From assembly GCF_007714205.1 (NCBI RefSeq), contig NZ_VMQU01000027.1:1-46910 (forward strand): DNA of 46,910 bases. The letters are read 5' to 3'. Source of the DNA: Mycobacterium helveticum. GTDB taxonomy: Bacteria > Actinomycetota > Actinomycetes > Mycobacteriales > Mycobacteriaceae. A program made the position numbers and the translations under genes. Every line of letters starts with the position of its first letter. The first letter of the stretch is position 1. The notes below the pieces were generated by a model. The model saw only the letters and a list, made by a program, of their open reading frames with translations, did not search any database and had not been told where the DNA came from. Shown in pieces: positions 6,867 through 16,896 of the stretch.

Positions 6867-7906
6867 AAAAAATCACCGCTACGGCAGTGAAGTTTAGTAC
6901 TGCCGTATTAACTTTAATTGCCGTGACGGTCATCATTGTCGTGGTGTTCGCCCAGTTGCGCTTTAACAAGACCTCCAGCTACACGGCCGAATTCAGTACT
7001 GCGAGCGGCTTGCGCGCCGGCCAGTTTGTCCGTGCCTCCGGGGTGGAGATCGGCAAAGTAAGCAGCGTACGGATCACGGAGGGCGGTCATCGGGTGCGTG
7101 TGGACTTCGAAGTAGACCGTTCGGTGCCGCTTTATCAGTCGACGACCGCGTCCATTCGCTATGCCGACCTACTTGGGCAGCGCTACGTAGAACTTAAGCG
7201 CGGCGACGGTGAAGGGATGGATCGGGTGTTGCCGCCGGGTGGGTTTATCCCGCTGTCACGTACGGAGCCAGCCCTGGATTTAGATGCACTGATCGGTGGT
7301 TTCAAGCCGGTGTTTCGCGCGCTCGATCCCGACAAAGTCAATACGATTGCGACCGCGATCGTCACTGTGTTTCAGGGCCAAGGTGGCACGATCAACGATA
7401 TCTTGGACCAGACGGCGCAACTAACCGCGCAGATCGCTGGACGTGACCAGGCAATCGGTGAAGTCATCTCAAACCTTAACGTCGTGCTAGAGACCACGGT
7501 CAAGCATCGCAAGGAATTCGACCAAACGATCGACAACGTCGATAAGTTGATCACCGGGTTGAGCAATCAAGCCGATCCGCTCGCGGCCAATGTCGCGCAC
7601 ATCGGTAATGTGGCCGGCACGCTGGCGGATCTGTTGTCAGACAATCGGCCACTGCTGCAGAAGGCCGTTGGCTATGTGCAGAATACCCTCCAACCGCTAA
7701 TTGACCGGCTCGACTACGTCGACGGGGTGTTACGGGACGCCCCACAATCTGCGAAGCGTGTCGCGGGTATCGGGGGGCTTTATGGCGACTTCTTCAATTT
7801 CTACGCGTGCGACGTCACGCTGAAGGTTGATGGCCTGCAGCCTGGCGGGCCCGTCCGTACCGTGAAGCTTTGGAGTCAGCCGACGGGGAGGTGCACTCCG
7901 AAGTGA
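6863..7906 (+). CDS. mceB: MceB, Mce/MlaD-family lipid-transport protein
   Basis: Starting at ATG 6863, which overlaps the mceA TGA, this gives 347 residues. The open frame extends upstream to 6827, but that part overlaps mceA. The anchor is at about residues 11-32 (FSTAVLTLIAVTVIIVVVFAQ). The MCE domain contains GLRAGQFVRASGVEIGKV and YADLLGQRYVELKRG, with the typical PGGFIPLSRTEPALDLDAL linker. A long heptad-like helical stretch follows (QTAQLTAQIAGRDQAIGEV). The C-terminus has YGDFFNFYACDVTLKV, a MceB hallmark. It is probably a subunit of the Mce tube in the cell envelope. Confidence 0.93.
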   Translation: MKKITATAVKFSTAVLTLIAVTVIIVVVFAQLRFNKTSSYTAEFSTASGLRAGQFVRASGVEIGKVSSVRITEGGHRVRVDFEVDRSVPLYQSTTASIRYADLLGQRYVELKRGDGEGMDRVLPPGGFIPLSRTEPALDLDALIGGFKPVFRALDPDKVNTIATAIVTVFQGQGGTINDILDQTAQLTAQIAGRDQAIGEVISNLNVVLETTVKHRKEFDQTIDNVDKLITGLSNQADPLAANVAHIGNVAGTLADLLSDNRPLLQKAVGYVQNTLQPLIDRLDYVDGVLRDAPQSAKRVAGIGGLYGDFFNFYACDVTLKVDGLQPGGPVRTVKLWSQPTGRCTPK

Positions 7907-9468
7907 GAACCCTTCAAGCAATCAATCCGTATCGGATGGGGGCGATGGGAATCATCGTTGCAGCGGTGGTGACCGGAGTAGGGCAAAGCTTCACCAGCAT
8001 TCCGATGTTGTTTGCCCAGGCAACCTATTACGGAGAGTTCAAAGACACAGGCGGGCTGAACAAGGGCGATAAAGTTCGCATCGCTGGGGTAAATGTCGGC
8101 GAAGTGCAGGGATTTACGATCAATGGCAACCATGTAGTCATGAAGTTTTCCATCGGCTCCAATACAATCGGATCTAAAAGCCGTCTTGCGATCCGTACCG
8201 ATACCATCCTGGGGAAGAAAGTGCTCGAGATCGATCCCCAAGGCTCCCGCGTGCTCCAACCAAATGCGACACTCCCGCTTGGGCAAACCACCAGCCCGTA
8301 CCAGATCTACGACGCGTTCTTCGACGTCACGAAGGCGGCTACCGGCTGGGACATCAATACAGTCAAACGCTCCCTGAATGTGCTGTCGCAGACAGTTGAG
8401 CAGACTTACCCGCATCTGAGTGCAGCACTGGATGGTGTGGCCAAGTTCTCTGACACGCTAGGGAAACGCGACGAGCAAATCCAACGGCTGCTTGCTGACG
8501 CTAGGAAGGTGGCAAGCATACTCGGTGATCGCAGCAAGCAAATCGATCGGATTTTGGTTAACACGCAGATCGTTCTGGCGGCGTTCAACGAGCGCAAGAG
8601 TGCCATCGACGGCTTGCTGGGCAATATCGCCGCCGTTTCCGCCCAGTTGAAGGGTTTGATCGATGACAACCCGAATCTGCATAACGTTGTCGAGCAATTG
8701 AGGACGATTAGCGATCTGCTACTCAAACACAAAAAAGATCTCGTCGAGTGGGCGCCTAACGTAAGCTATTATGCGTCGGCTTTGGCGGAGTCGGTAGCGT
8801 CGGGTCCCTACTTTAAGGTGGCTCTGCTGAATCTTGCACCTTTTTGGATGACTCAGCCTTGGGTCGACGCGGCGTTCAAGAAACGTGGGATCGACCCTGA
8901 ACAATTCTGGCGCAGCGCTGGTTTGCCCGCCTACCAGTTCCCCGATCCTAACGGCACCCGGTTTCCCAATGGCGCGCCACCGCCAGCTCCGCCGGTAAGG
9001 GAGGGCACCCCGGACCATCCAGGACCGGCGGTTCCGCCAGGCGCGTCGTGCGCTTACACCCCCGCAGAGGACGGTTTGCCGCGGCCATGGAACCCGCTTC
9101 CCTGCATGGGTTTGGGCGCCGGCCCTTTCGGTGGCCCGTCGACGATCGCGCCGTTTGACGTCCAAACGTCACCTCCCGACCCTAATGGGCTGCCACCAAC
9201 ACCCGGTATCCCGATTGCCGGACGACCTGACGAGCCCCCGCCGAATGTGCCAGGCACTCCGGTGCGGCTTCCCGTAAAAGCTCCACCAGGCGCGCGTACC
9301 GAGAACCTGGCGCCGGCCGGCCCGACATCACCGCCGTCGACCTTCGCGCCAGGACTCCCCCCGGGACCACCATTCCCGCCGGGCCCGGGCCCGCAGCTGC
9401 CGGGCCCATTCATCACCCCGGGCGGAACAGGAGGCAGCGGCGCTGCGACGGGAGGCAGCCAGAATTGA
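7903..9468 (+). CDS. mceC: MceC, Mce/MlaD-family protein with proline-rich tail
   Basis: GTG at 7903 overlaps the mceB TGA and gives 521 residues; the frame is open to 7870 inside mceB. The anchor segment GAMGIIVAAVVTGVGQSF is followed by an MCE domain with TGGLNKGDKVRIAGVNVGEV and TDTILGKKVLEIDPQG. A helical region follows (TLGKRDEQIQRLLADARKV). The last 150 or so residues are very rich in proline and glycine (PPGPPFPPGPGPQLPGPF). Such tails are common in MceC and may reach through the periplasm or cell wall. The stop overlaps the TTG of mceD. Confidence 0.93.
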   Translation: MRTLQAINPYRMGAMGIIVAAVVTGVGQSFTSIPMLFAQATYYGEFKDTGGLNKGDKVRIAGVNVGEVQGFTINGNHVVMKFSIGSNTIGSKSRLAIRTDTILGKKVLEIDPQGSRVLQPNATLPLGQTTSPYQIYDAFFDVTKAATGWDINTVKRSLNVLSQTVEQTYPHLSAALDGVAKFSDTLGKRDEQIQRLLADARKVASILGDRSKQIDRILVNTQIVLAAFNERKSAIDGLLGNIAAVSAQLKGLIDDNPNLHNVVEQLRTISDLLLKHKKDLVEWAPNVSYYASALAESVASGPYFKVALLNLAPFWMTQPWVDAAFKKRGIDPEQFWRSAGLPAYQFPDPNGTRFPNGAPPPAPPVREGTPDHPGPAVPPGASCAYTPAEDGLPRPWNPLPCMGLGAGPFGGPSTIAPFDVQTSPPDPNGLPPTPGIPIAGRPDEPPPNVPGTPVRLPVKAPPGARTENLAPAGPTSPPSTFAPGLPPGPPFPPGPGPQLPGPFITPGGTGGSGAATGGSQN

Positions 9469-10979
9469 GTACTGTTTTCGATATACGCAAAATTCAACTC
9501 CCGAAGTTTTCGCGAACTGCAATCATCGTTGGGTCCTTGGTGATACTGCTGGCGTCTATTACGACGCTGGCTGCTCGGGATTTCTACGAAAAAATGACCA
9601 ATAACACGGTGGTTGCGTATTTCCCGGAGGCAAACGCGCTTTATGTCGGGGACAAGGTCCAGATAATGGGTGTGCGAGTGGGCGCGATCGACAAGGTCGA
9701 GCCGTCGGGTGACAAGATGAAGGTGACTTTCCACTACGAGAAAAAATACAAAGTGCCCGCTGACGCCTCTGCGGTGATCCTCAATCCCGCGCTGGTCGCC
9801 TCGCGCGTCATTCAGCTGGAACCGCCCTATGAAGGCGGCCCATCGCTAGGAAATCATGCGGTGATCCCCATCGAACGAACACAGGTGCCGGTGGAATGGG
9901 ATCAGTTGCGCAATGGTATCACGGACATTATCTCGAAGCTGGGACCTACGCCCGAGCAGCCCAAGGGGCCTTTCGGCGAAGTCATCGAATCTTTCGCGGA
10001 CGGCTTGGCCGGCAAAGGCAAAGAGATCAACAGTACTTTGACCGGGCTTTCGCAAGCGTTGACCGCGCTAAATGACGGGCGTGCCGATTTCTTTGCCGTG
10101 CTGCGCAGCATGGCCTTATTCGTCAACGCGCTATATAAAGATGATCGGAATTTCGTCGCTTTAAATAAGGACCTCGCCGTATTTACCAGTTCACTTACCA
10201 GCTCAGATCCCGGGCTTGCGAAGGCACTGCAACAGGTAGACGATATGCTTCCCGCATTGCGAAAGCTTCTAGCGGACAATCGTGATGGGCTAACCCACGA
10301 CATCAACACCCTCGCCGATGTGACCACCGCGCTGGTTCAACCCGAGCCGCTGAATGCGCTTGAAACGGCGCTGCATGTCTTCCCCCATTTTGCCGCCAAC
10401 GCCCTCGCAATCTATGAGCCGGCGCACGGCGCGCTGACAGGTGCAATAGCCCTGCCAAACTTTGCCAACCCATTGCAGTTCATCTGCAGCGCGATGCAGG
10501 CCGGCAGCCGTATGGGATACCAAGAGTCTGCCGAACTGTGCGCACAATACTTGACGCCGGTTTTGGATGCGATCAAGTTCAATGGACCCCCGGCTGGCAT
10601 CAACCTGTACCAAACTCCTGCTGTACTGCCCAAACATATCGCATATTCCGAGCCTCGGTTACAGCCTCCGCCGGGGTTCAAGGACACCACGGTCCCCGGG
10701 ATTTGGGCGCCGGACTCGCCGTTGTCACATGGTAACCACGAGCCCGGCTGGGTCGTAGCGCCCGGTGAGCAAGGCCTCACAGTGGGACCGGCTACCGAAA
10801 GCTTGCTGACACCGGACTCGCTCGCTGAGCTGATGGGAGGCCCGGACACGACACCGCCGCCATCAAGGTTTCAGACGCCGCCGGGGCCGCCCAACGCCTA
10901 TTCCAATATGGGTCCACCGCCGCCGGGCCCGCCACCCGCCGCTGACGCAGCATCAGTCGCGACAGGATCCGGCCAGTGA
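9465..10979 (+). CDS. mceD: MceD, Mce/MlaD-family lipid-transport protein
   Basis: This protein has 504 residues from a TTG start overlapping the mceC stop (TTGA). The anchor is at about residues 18-37 (TAIIVGSLVILLASITTLAA). The MCE domain contains ANALYVGDKVQIMGVRVGAI and NPALVASRVIQLEPPYEGG. A helical tunnel-forming stretch follows, and a C-terminal region with LPNFANPLQFICSAMQAGSR, characteristic of MceD. The tail is proline-rich (PPGPPNAYSNMGPPPPGPPP). The GTG of mceE overlaps its stop, which continues the coupled operon. Confidence 0.93.
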   Translation: MSTVFDIRKIQLPKFSRTAIIVGSLVILLASITTLAARDFYEKMTNNTVVAYFPEANALYVGDKVQIMGVRVGAIDKVEPSGDKMKVTFHYEKKYKVPADASAVILNPALVASRVIQLEPPYEGGPSLGNHAVIPIERTQVPVEWDQLRNGITDIISKLGPTPEQPKGPFGEVIESFADGLAGKGKEINSTLTGLSQALTALNDGRADFFAVLRSMALFVNALYKDDRNFVALNKDLAVFTSSLTSSDPGLAKALQQVDDMLPALRKLLADNRDGLTHDINTLADVTTALVQPEPLNALETALHVFPHFAANALAIYEPAHGALTGAIALPNFANPLQFICSAMQAGSRMGYQESAELCAQYLTPVLDAIKFNGPPAGINLYQTPAVLPKHIAYSEPRLQPPPGFKDTTVPGIWAPDSPLSHGNHEPGWVVAPGEQGLTVGPATESLLTPDSLAELMGGPDTTPPPSRFQTPPGPPNAYSNMGPPPPGPPPAADAASVATGSGQ

Positions 10980-12109
10980 GCATGCGGGCGGGAATGTCAC
11001 GGTTCGTGGCGCTATTTGCGGCCGCTACAGTACTTACCTCGTGTGCTAGCTGGCGAGGTATCGCTAATGTGCCACTGCCTGGTGGCCCGGGAAGCGAATC
11101 CGGCTCTTATACGATTTATGTGCAGATGCCGGAAACGCTGGCTTTGAATGCCAATAGTCGGGTACGCGTCGCCGACGTTTTTGTCGGCAGGGTACGCGCA
11201 ATCGGCCTGAAAAACTGGATCGCGACGTTGACCTTGGATCTAGAAAAGGGCGTCAAGCTACCGAAGAACGCCACCGCGAAGATCGGGCAGACCAGCCTGC
11301 TCGGCTCACAGCATGTGGAGCTGGCGTCGCCAGCCAACCCATCACCGCAACTATTGAAGAACGGCGACATCATCCCGCTGCAGAATGCGTCCGCCTATCC
11401 CACCACCGAGCGGGTCCTGGCCAGTTTTGCCGCGGTGCTGCGCGGTGGCGGCATCCCTAACGTCGAAGTGATCGCAAGTGAAGTCCGTAACATGCTGACT
11501 GGGCGGGCCGATCAGATACATGATTTCCTCAAGAAGCTCGACACCTTCACCGCCCGACTAAACGAGCAACGTGATGACATCACTCGCGCTATCGACTCCA
11601 CAGACCGGCTGTTGACTTATGTAGCCAAGCAATCAGACACCCTGGACCACGTTCTCACCGAGTTTCCCCCATTGGCAAAGCATTTCGCTGAACAACGACA
11701 GCCGTTCCTCGATGCGACCAATGCGTTGGGCCGGTTTAGCGACGTCCTCAATCAGACCTTGACGGCGGCGCGTCCCGACTTGGATAAAGACGTGCGCCAA
11801 CTGCAGCGTCCCCTGAAACAACTCAGCCGGGCTTCGATGGATCTGGTCGAGACGCTAAAGATTGCCTTGACCCTCCCGTTCAGCGCCGACGCCATCCCGA
11901 AGGTGGTACACGGCGACTCAATGAATGTTTCGATAACCTTGGACCTCACCTTGAGTGCAATCGATAATGCGCTCCTCACCGGAACCGGGTTCTCCGGCGC
12001 ACTGCGAGCGCTTGAGCAATCGTGGGGCCGCGATCCGAACACCATGCTTCCCGATGTCAGGTTCGCACCCAACCCCGCCGACGAACCCCCCGAGCGTGAC
12101 GAGGAGTAG
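10976..12109 (+). CDS. mceE: MceE, Mce-family lipoprotein
   Basis: This protein has 377 residues from GTG 10976, which overlaps the mceD TGA. The N-terminus is a lipoprotein signal: FVALFAAATVLTSC places the lipobox cysteine at about residue 23. MceE subunits of mycobacterial loci are characteristically lipoproteins (LprK-like). The MCE domain includes LNANSRVRVADVFVGRV and KIGQTSLLGSQHVELASP. It is followed by a coiled helical region (LDTFTARLNEQRDDITRAID). It is probably membrane-attached through lipid and caps or anchors the Mce tube. A 5-bp gap separates it from mceF. Confidence 0.93.
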   Translation: MSMRAGMSRFVALFAAATVLTSCASWRGIANVPLPGGPGSESGSYTIYVQMPETLALNANSRVRVADVFVGRVRAIGLKNWIATLTLDLEKGVKLPKNATAKIGQTSLLGSQHVELASPANPSPQLLKNGDIIPLQNASAYPTTERVLASFAAVLRGGGIPNVEVIASEVRNMLTGRADQIHDFLKKLDTFTARLNEQRDDITRAIDSTDRLLTYVAKQSDTLDHVLTEFPPLAKHFAEQRQPFLDATNALGRFSDVLNQTLTAARPDLDKDVRQLQRPLKQLSRASMDLVETLKIALTLPFSADAIPKVVHGDSMNVSITLDLTLSAIDNALLTGTGFSGALRALEQSWGRDPNTMLPDVRFAPNPADEPPERDEE

Positions 12110-12114
12110 GCAGC

Positions 12115-13659
12115 ATGTTGACTCGACGCCTTCGCCTTCAGCTAACCGTGTTCACTATCGTCACGATGCTCGCCATGAGCGTTCTTGGGTGGCATTATCT
12201 GAGGTTGCCGAGCGTCGTTGGGATGGGCCAGTACAGTTTGGAGGTGGATTTACCCACGTCGGGAGGGCTTTATCCCACTGCAAACGTCACCTACCGCGGA
12301 ATCACCGTGGGAAAGGTAACTCGGGTAGAGCCGACCGAACAAGGAGTTCGGGCCACATTGCGTATCAGCGACCAGTACAAAATCCCAATTGACTCCTCGG
12401 CGAACGTGCATTCGGTGTCGGCGGTCGGCGAACAATACATAGACCTAGTATCCGCGCAGAATCCGGCCAAGTATTTCTCGCCCGGTCAGACCATCACTAA
12501 CAGCACGGTGCCTAAACGAATTGGCCCGACCCTGGATACCGTTAACCATACATTGGACGTCCTGCCCAAAGACAAGATCGCCGGACTACTCGATGAGACA
12601 GCTCAAGCGGTCGGCGGCCTGGGCCCAGCCCTGCAGCGGCTAGTCGACTCGACCCAATCGATCGTTGGGGATTTCAAAACAAACCTTAGCGACGTCAACG
12701 ATATCGTCCAAAACGCAGCACCGATCATCGACAGCCAGGCCAACTCGCGTGATCCCATCGAGCGGTGGGCGCACAACTTAAATACTCTCGACGCGCAGGC
12801 CGCGGAAAAGGACAAACAGCTCAAGAGCATCCTGGGCCAGGTTGCGCCGACCGCCGATCAGATTAAAGCCGTGCTCGGCGACGTTCGCGAAACTTTGCCG
12901 CAGACCCTAGCAAATGTTGCGATTGTGGCCGATCTGCTCAAGCGGTACAACAAGAATGTAGAGCAATTGCTGGTCATACTTCCGCAAATTCCCGCATTCG
13001 GTGAGACAGTGACCGCTGCTTACCCACATACGTTTTCTCTTTCGTTCCAAACGCCAATAAATATGACCCCTGCTTGCCTGACGGGGTTCTTGCCGGCATC
13101 GCAATGGCGATCCTTTGTGGACGAGACTCCCGGGCTTTTGACCACGCGATACTGCAAGATTCCGATGGAGGCACAAAACGCGGTCCGCGGCGCGCGTAAT
13201 TATCCCTGTGTCGATGTTCCCGGCAAGCGCGCGGCCACGCCGCGCGAATGCCGCAGCAAAGAGCCGTATGTCCCGCTGGGGACCAATCCTTGGTACGGGG
13301 ATCCGAACCAGATTCTAAGCTGCCCCGCACCTGCGGCGCGCTGTGATCAGCCGGTGAAACCCGGCTTGGTCATACCGGCTCCGTCGGTCGATACCGGCAT
13401 CAATCCGCTTCCTTCCGACCGGGTGACGGGGACGCCTCCTCCACGAAGCGATCCACTGCAACGGCCAGGTTCTGGGAGCGTCCAGTGCAACGGTCAGCAG
13501 CCGAACCCGTGCATTTACATTCCTAGCGGTGCTGCAGCTATCTATAGTCCGCAAAGCGGCGAGTTCCTAGGGCCCGATGGCGTCAAATACACCATCGAAG
13601 ATTCGGCCAAAATAGGAGACGACGGTTGGAAGGAGATGTTAGGACCTCAACCTCGGTGA
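12115..13659 (+). CDS. mceF: MceF, Mce/MlaD-family lipid-transport protein
   Basis: This protein has 514 residues from ATG 12115. The anchor at about 8-29 (LTVFTIVTMLAMSVLGWHYL) is followed by an MCE domain with TSGGLYPTANVTYRGITVG and SAVGEQYIDLVSAQNP. Helical repeats and a cysteine-containing C-terminal domain follow. The end contains CIYIPSGAAAIYSPQSGEF and DGWKEMLGP, typical of MceF. It is the last gene of the operon. Genes for mce-associated (Mam/Mas) proteins, which often follow, are missing; transposase debris begins within a few bases of the stop, so the operon tail was probably lost. Confidence 0.93.
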   Translation: MLTRRLRLQLTVFTIVTMLAMSVLGWHYLRLPSVVGMGQYSLEVDLPTSGGLYPTANVTYRGITVGKVTRVEPTEQGVRATLRISDQYKIPIDSSANVHSVSAVGEQYIDLVSAQNPAKYFSPGQTITNSTVPKRIGPTLDTVNHTLDVLPKDKIAGLLDETAQAVGGLGPALQRLVDSTQSIVGDFKTNLSDVNDIVQNAAPIIDSQANSRDPIERWAHNLNTLDAQAAEKDKQLKSILGQVAPTADQIKAVLGDVRETLPQTLANVAIVADLLKRYNKNVEQLLVILPQIPAFGETVTAAYPHTFSLSFQTPINMTPACLTGFLPASQWRSFVDETPGLLTTRYCKIPMEAQNAVRGARNYPCVDVPGKRAATPRECRSKEPYVPLGTNPWYGDPNQILSCPAPAARCDQPVKPGLVIPAPSVDTGINPLPSDRVTGTPPPRSDPLQRPGSGSVQCNGQQPNPCIYIPSGAAAIYSPQSGEFLGPDGVKYTIEDSAKIGDDGWKEMLGPQPR

Positions 13660-13662
13660 AGC

Positions 13663-13830
13663 GGCCGCCCATCGGTGGTGACATCGAACTGGAAGTCGAC
13701 CGCCCACACCCGGTTGGCCGCATCGGCGACCGTGGTCGGCGCGGTGGAACTGCCGCGGCGGTTGCGTCGTCACCGCTGCGGTACGCGCAGTCCTTCTTCA
13801 CGCCAAAGCGGCTCTTCGTAATTCAGAGTG
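13663..13830 (-). pseudogene. IS3-family OrfB fragment
   Basis: On the minus strand: YEEPLWREEGLRVPQR, a stop, then RRNRRGSSTAP and ANRVWAVDFQFDVTTDGRP. This is the start of the DDE integrase domain of IS3-family transposases, with the first catalytic aspartate in WAVDF. One in-frame stop (TGA near 13768) and missing ends show it is a remnant. It abuts the mceF stop and is followed directly by the ISL3 element. Confidence 0.7.
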
Positions 13831-13873
13831 CGTTGACGAGTGAGTGCAGGGCTCCGCTGTGCAGCAGTGAGCG

Positions 13874-15137
13874 TCATCGGTAGTGGGTTAGGTTTCTGAA
13901 TCCCAGCGCGTTGCGGCGCAGTGCTTCCAGTCGGCCGTTGATCGCTTCGGTGGGGCCGTTGAGGCGTGGTGGTCGAAGAAGGCCAGGATGTCGTTGCGGC
14001 GGCGCCATAGAGTGCGGCCGAGTTGGGCCAGTTCCTCGAGCTCGTCGGGGACGCCATGGCGCAGGGTGTTGATGATCGTGGTCATCATGGTTTTGCCGCG
14101 GCGGCGGTCGGGGTGGGCGTAGGCGGCGATCAGGCGTTGGTAGAAGCTCCAGCACAGTTGGACCGCGAGGTGGGCCTCATCGGTGAAAACGGCTTCCAGT
14201 CGGGCTTTTTGGTGCGCATTGAGCAGCGGATAGCGGGTGCGCAACGTGCCCCGCACAAGGTAAGCGGGTCACCCGTGCGGCCGCGGTGCCCGCATGTCTG
14301 TTGTTGGATGCGCTGGCGGCACAGGTCGAGCTTGGCGCCGGCCAGCGCGACGACATGGAAGGGGTCCATGACCGCGGTGGCCTCAGGCAGCTGATCTGTC
14401 GCCGCGGTCTTGTAGCCGCCGAACCCGTCCATCGCCACGACCTGCACCTGTTCGCGAAACGCTTAGCTCTGCTCAGACAGCCAGCTGCTCAAGGCGGCTG
14501 CCGAACGTCCGGGGACCAGGTCGAGCAGCCGCGCACGGCCGGTGCCATCGAGCACGGGAGTCAGGTCGATGATGACGGTGACGTAGCCCTCTGAGTCGGG
14601 TCGACGCACATGTGACCAGCGATGCTCATCAACCCCGATGACCCGCACGCCGTCGAGTCGGCCGGTGTCGTTGGCCACGATCAGCTGGGTGGCGTCCATG
14701 GCGATGGTGTTGACAGTGTCCCAGGACAGGCCGAGCTCGCGGGCGACCGCGGCGACGGTGGCGTGGTCGATCATCAGCCGGTGACAGATGTAGCGGGCGC
14801 ATCTGCGGGTGGTCGACCATCCTGGCCGCGCTAGCGCAGAGGTGTTGTGGGCGAACACTTCCCGCTCACAGGCGGTGTCGACACAGCGGTAGCGCGGCAC
14901 CCGCAGGCGAAGTGGATGCCCGACCACCGGCACATCAGTCACGTTGCGGATCACAGTGTCACGGTTGACGTCTCGACGGCAGCCCGGACAATGCCGCTGG
15001 CCATCATCGAGCAAGTTGCAAAACACCACCGTGGCCTCGCCGTCGACAGCAGCATCGGTGATCGTCACCCCAAGTTCGACCGTGCGCACGATCGTGTCGG
15101 CAACAACAGCAGCAGAACAAGACGTAGGCTCGGACAC
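13874..15137 (-). pseudogene. ISL3-family transposase, broken
   Basis: The N-terminal part (from ATG 15137) has a zinc-binding region, CPGCRR and YRCVDTACERE. It continues with a helix-turn-helix region (ATVAAVARELGLSWDTVN) and the DDE start RVIGVDEHRW. An in-frame TAA after SWLSEQS (about 14463) interrupts it. The frame continues with VVAMDGFGGYKTAATDQLPE and MDPFHVVALAG. A frameshift near 14255 leads to RYPLLNAHQKARLEAVF, and a second near 13960 leads to GPTEAINGRLEALRRNALGF and NLTHYR. All ISL3 landmarks are present, but at least three lesions inactivate it. Its ends could not be fixed; the element probably spans roughly 13840-15200. Confidence 0.8.
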
Positions 15138-15242
15138 AGGACTCCCCAGAAGGCAGACGACAAAGGTGTAGGAACCTGCATCCTCTGCCCGCCGCCCGTA
15201 TTAGCTCACCGACACGACCCAATCAACAAGTCGCCGCAGCGT

Positions 15243-15332
15243 TTACCTGCACTCCATTTCCGGAAGAGCCGGCAAACGGTTCGCTGACCCCCAGCCGGCA
15301 CCGACGATCAGAACGGTCGATTGATCGGTCAC
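15243..15332 (-). pseudogene. truncated start of an FAD monooxygenase
   Basis: A GTG at 15332 overlaps the stop of the ferritin-like gene (GTGA) and begins VTDQSTVLIVGAGWGSANRLP. This is the Rossmann FAD-binding start (VLIVGAGxG) of Baeyer-Villiger-type monooxygenases. The frame ends after about 29 codons, next to the ISL3 region, so the rest was removed. The coupled arrangement shows that a ferritin-like gene and a flavin monooxygenase were once co-translated here. Confidence 0.6.
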
Positions 15333-16252
15333 TTGGAAACCGGTTCGTATGTCATGTCCCCAGCCCAGGAGGGCAGTTTGCCGAACACCTGGACGGGGAA
15401 ATGGTCGACAAGGGTACCTAGCCCCTGGGAAAAGAAATGGAAAGGTTGAGCGCGGTTGATAGTCGCAGACATGTGCGTCCGAAGGATGTGATAAGCGGGA
15501 ATTCGGCGGGTGAACTCGCTTCGATCGCCGATATTCGAGTAGCGTGTGACCGCGTTGTATAGCTTCTCCTCCGAGAGGCCCCACGCAGTGAGGTTAGCCA
15601 TCATCCTGGTGAGCAGCGGTATATACATTAGGGAGCCGAGGAGAATTCTCGGATCAATAATGGACCCCACCGTCTCGATCACGTGCACCCGCACCGGGCT
15701 GGCGCCGAGGTCATTGAGAACTTGGAAACCCACTGCAAGATGGCGAGATTCGTCACTATTGACCTTACTGAAGACCTCGCCGCACAACGGGTCTGCCACC
15801 TCGTCTAGAAGGAACTTCAGCAACGCGCCGTCGAGGGCGCATTCCAACGCCGGGATCGCAGAGCTCATCACCGTCAACGGGAGCGCATCGCTATAGTGGT
15901 CGATCCACTCGATCCCCAGCCGAATATTCTTATTCGGCACAGGTGTCTCTCCTGGCTCGAGCATTCCCCAGCGATGCATGAGGGCAAGTTCGGCATTAGC
16001 GTGCCGCTGCTCCTCGGCGTGGAAGTAGTGGTAGATCTCTCTTAACGCCTCGAACGGCGCCTTAGGCGCCATCGCCTCGAAAGCACGCGCTCCGACATGC
16101 TCGATCCACACCACATCTGACATGAATTGTTTGAGGTGGGGCCGTTGCTCGTCGGTAATCAACTCCGCGCCTGGGGCTTCCCAATCGATGTCGGCAAGCG
16201 CCCACTGTCGGTCTTTAATCGTTTGCAGCATATCGCTGTATTCGAACGCCAT
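15329..16252 (-). CDS. ferritin-like diiron protein
   Basis: This 307-residue protein has the ligand pattern of ferritin-like diiron carboxylate proteins. Visible candidates are E51 (WIEHVG), E81xxH84 (HAEEQRH), E137 (PALECAL) and E168xxH171 (SDESRH). A helix-rich, partly hydrophobic segment follows (GSLMYIPLLTRMMANL). Known relatives include diiron oxygenases and reductases, but I do not recognise a specific characterised member, so the substrate is unknown. The stop overlaps the start of a now truncated FAD monooxygenase. Upstream is an SDR remnant. The context suggests a lipid or ketone oxidation set, of which this is the only intact gene left. Confidence 0.75.
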   Translation of the reverse strand: MAFEYSDMLQTIKDRQWALADIDWEAPGAELITDEQRPHLKQFMSDVVWIEHVGARAFEAMAPKAPFEALREIYHYFHAEEQRHANAELALMHRWGMLEPGETPVPNKNIRLGIEWIDHYSDALPLTVMSSAIPALECALDGALLKFLLDEVADPLCGEVFSKVNSDESRHLAVGFQVLNDLGASPVRVHVIETVGSIIDPRILLGSLMYIPLLTRMMANLTAWGLSEEKLYNAVTRYSNIGDRSEFTRRIPAYHILRTHMSATINRAQPFHFFSQGLGTLVDHFPVQVFGKLPSWAGDMTYEPVSK

Positions 16253-16427
16253 TTCCCTACTCCGATCTGGTTCTTCAAATCGCCCGGTGGCTATTTACCG
16301 CGCGACCCACTCGATGACACCAAGCCCACCGGTATAGCTCCTGGGCGCCATTCTCTCGGCCTGCCATCACAGGTAATGTCCGAACCTTGACCACCAGCTT
16401 GGACGACAAGTCCAACGGTCTCCTTAG

Positions 16428-16553
16428 CCCGTCCCGGATCGATATCGGCGCAGACACCCGCGCACCCCGACGAGCAAGCTCAACGCCAAAGCCGCGGCCA
16501 ATGCCGCTGCCAGCTCTCGTGACTACAGCGACAGCACCATGAGTGAGCACATC
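16428..16553 (-). pseudogene. short-chain dehydrogenase remnant
   Basis: On the minus strand: LTHGAVAVVTRAGSGIGRG then FGVELARRGARV. This is the NAD(P)-binding TGxxxGIG start of an SDR (here TRAGSGIG). The similarity fades after about 40 codons, and no YxxxK active site is found nearby. It lies upstream of the ferritin-like gene in the same direction, consistent with a decayed operon. Confidence 0.55.
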
Positions 16554-16896
16554 TGAGCCGCCGAATGGCACCAGCCTCATCGGCGACCGCACGCGCGGGA
16601 GCCAGCAGGATCCGCAACCACAAACTGGTGGCACTGGCCCTAAGTGTGGGCGCATGACACCAGTTTTGTGCCGCTCCGGGCGCCTTGTCAAGACGCCGCC
16701 TGGACTCAGCAAATGCGTGGGTAGACCCGCTCGTCGCGTCAGCTAAGAATGCGCGCGTGCGGCGCACCTGATCAGCCAAGGATAACGCGCTGGATAGGCC
16801 CAGCTGGTGGTACTGAAGGTGAGTCAACGCAAGGTGGTGCTGAGGCGATCGTAACCGCTACGTGGGGACGGACAGGGCCGGCAATGGCCGGAATCT

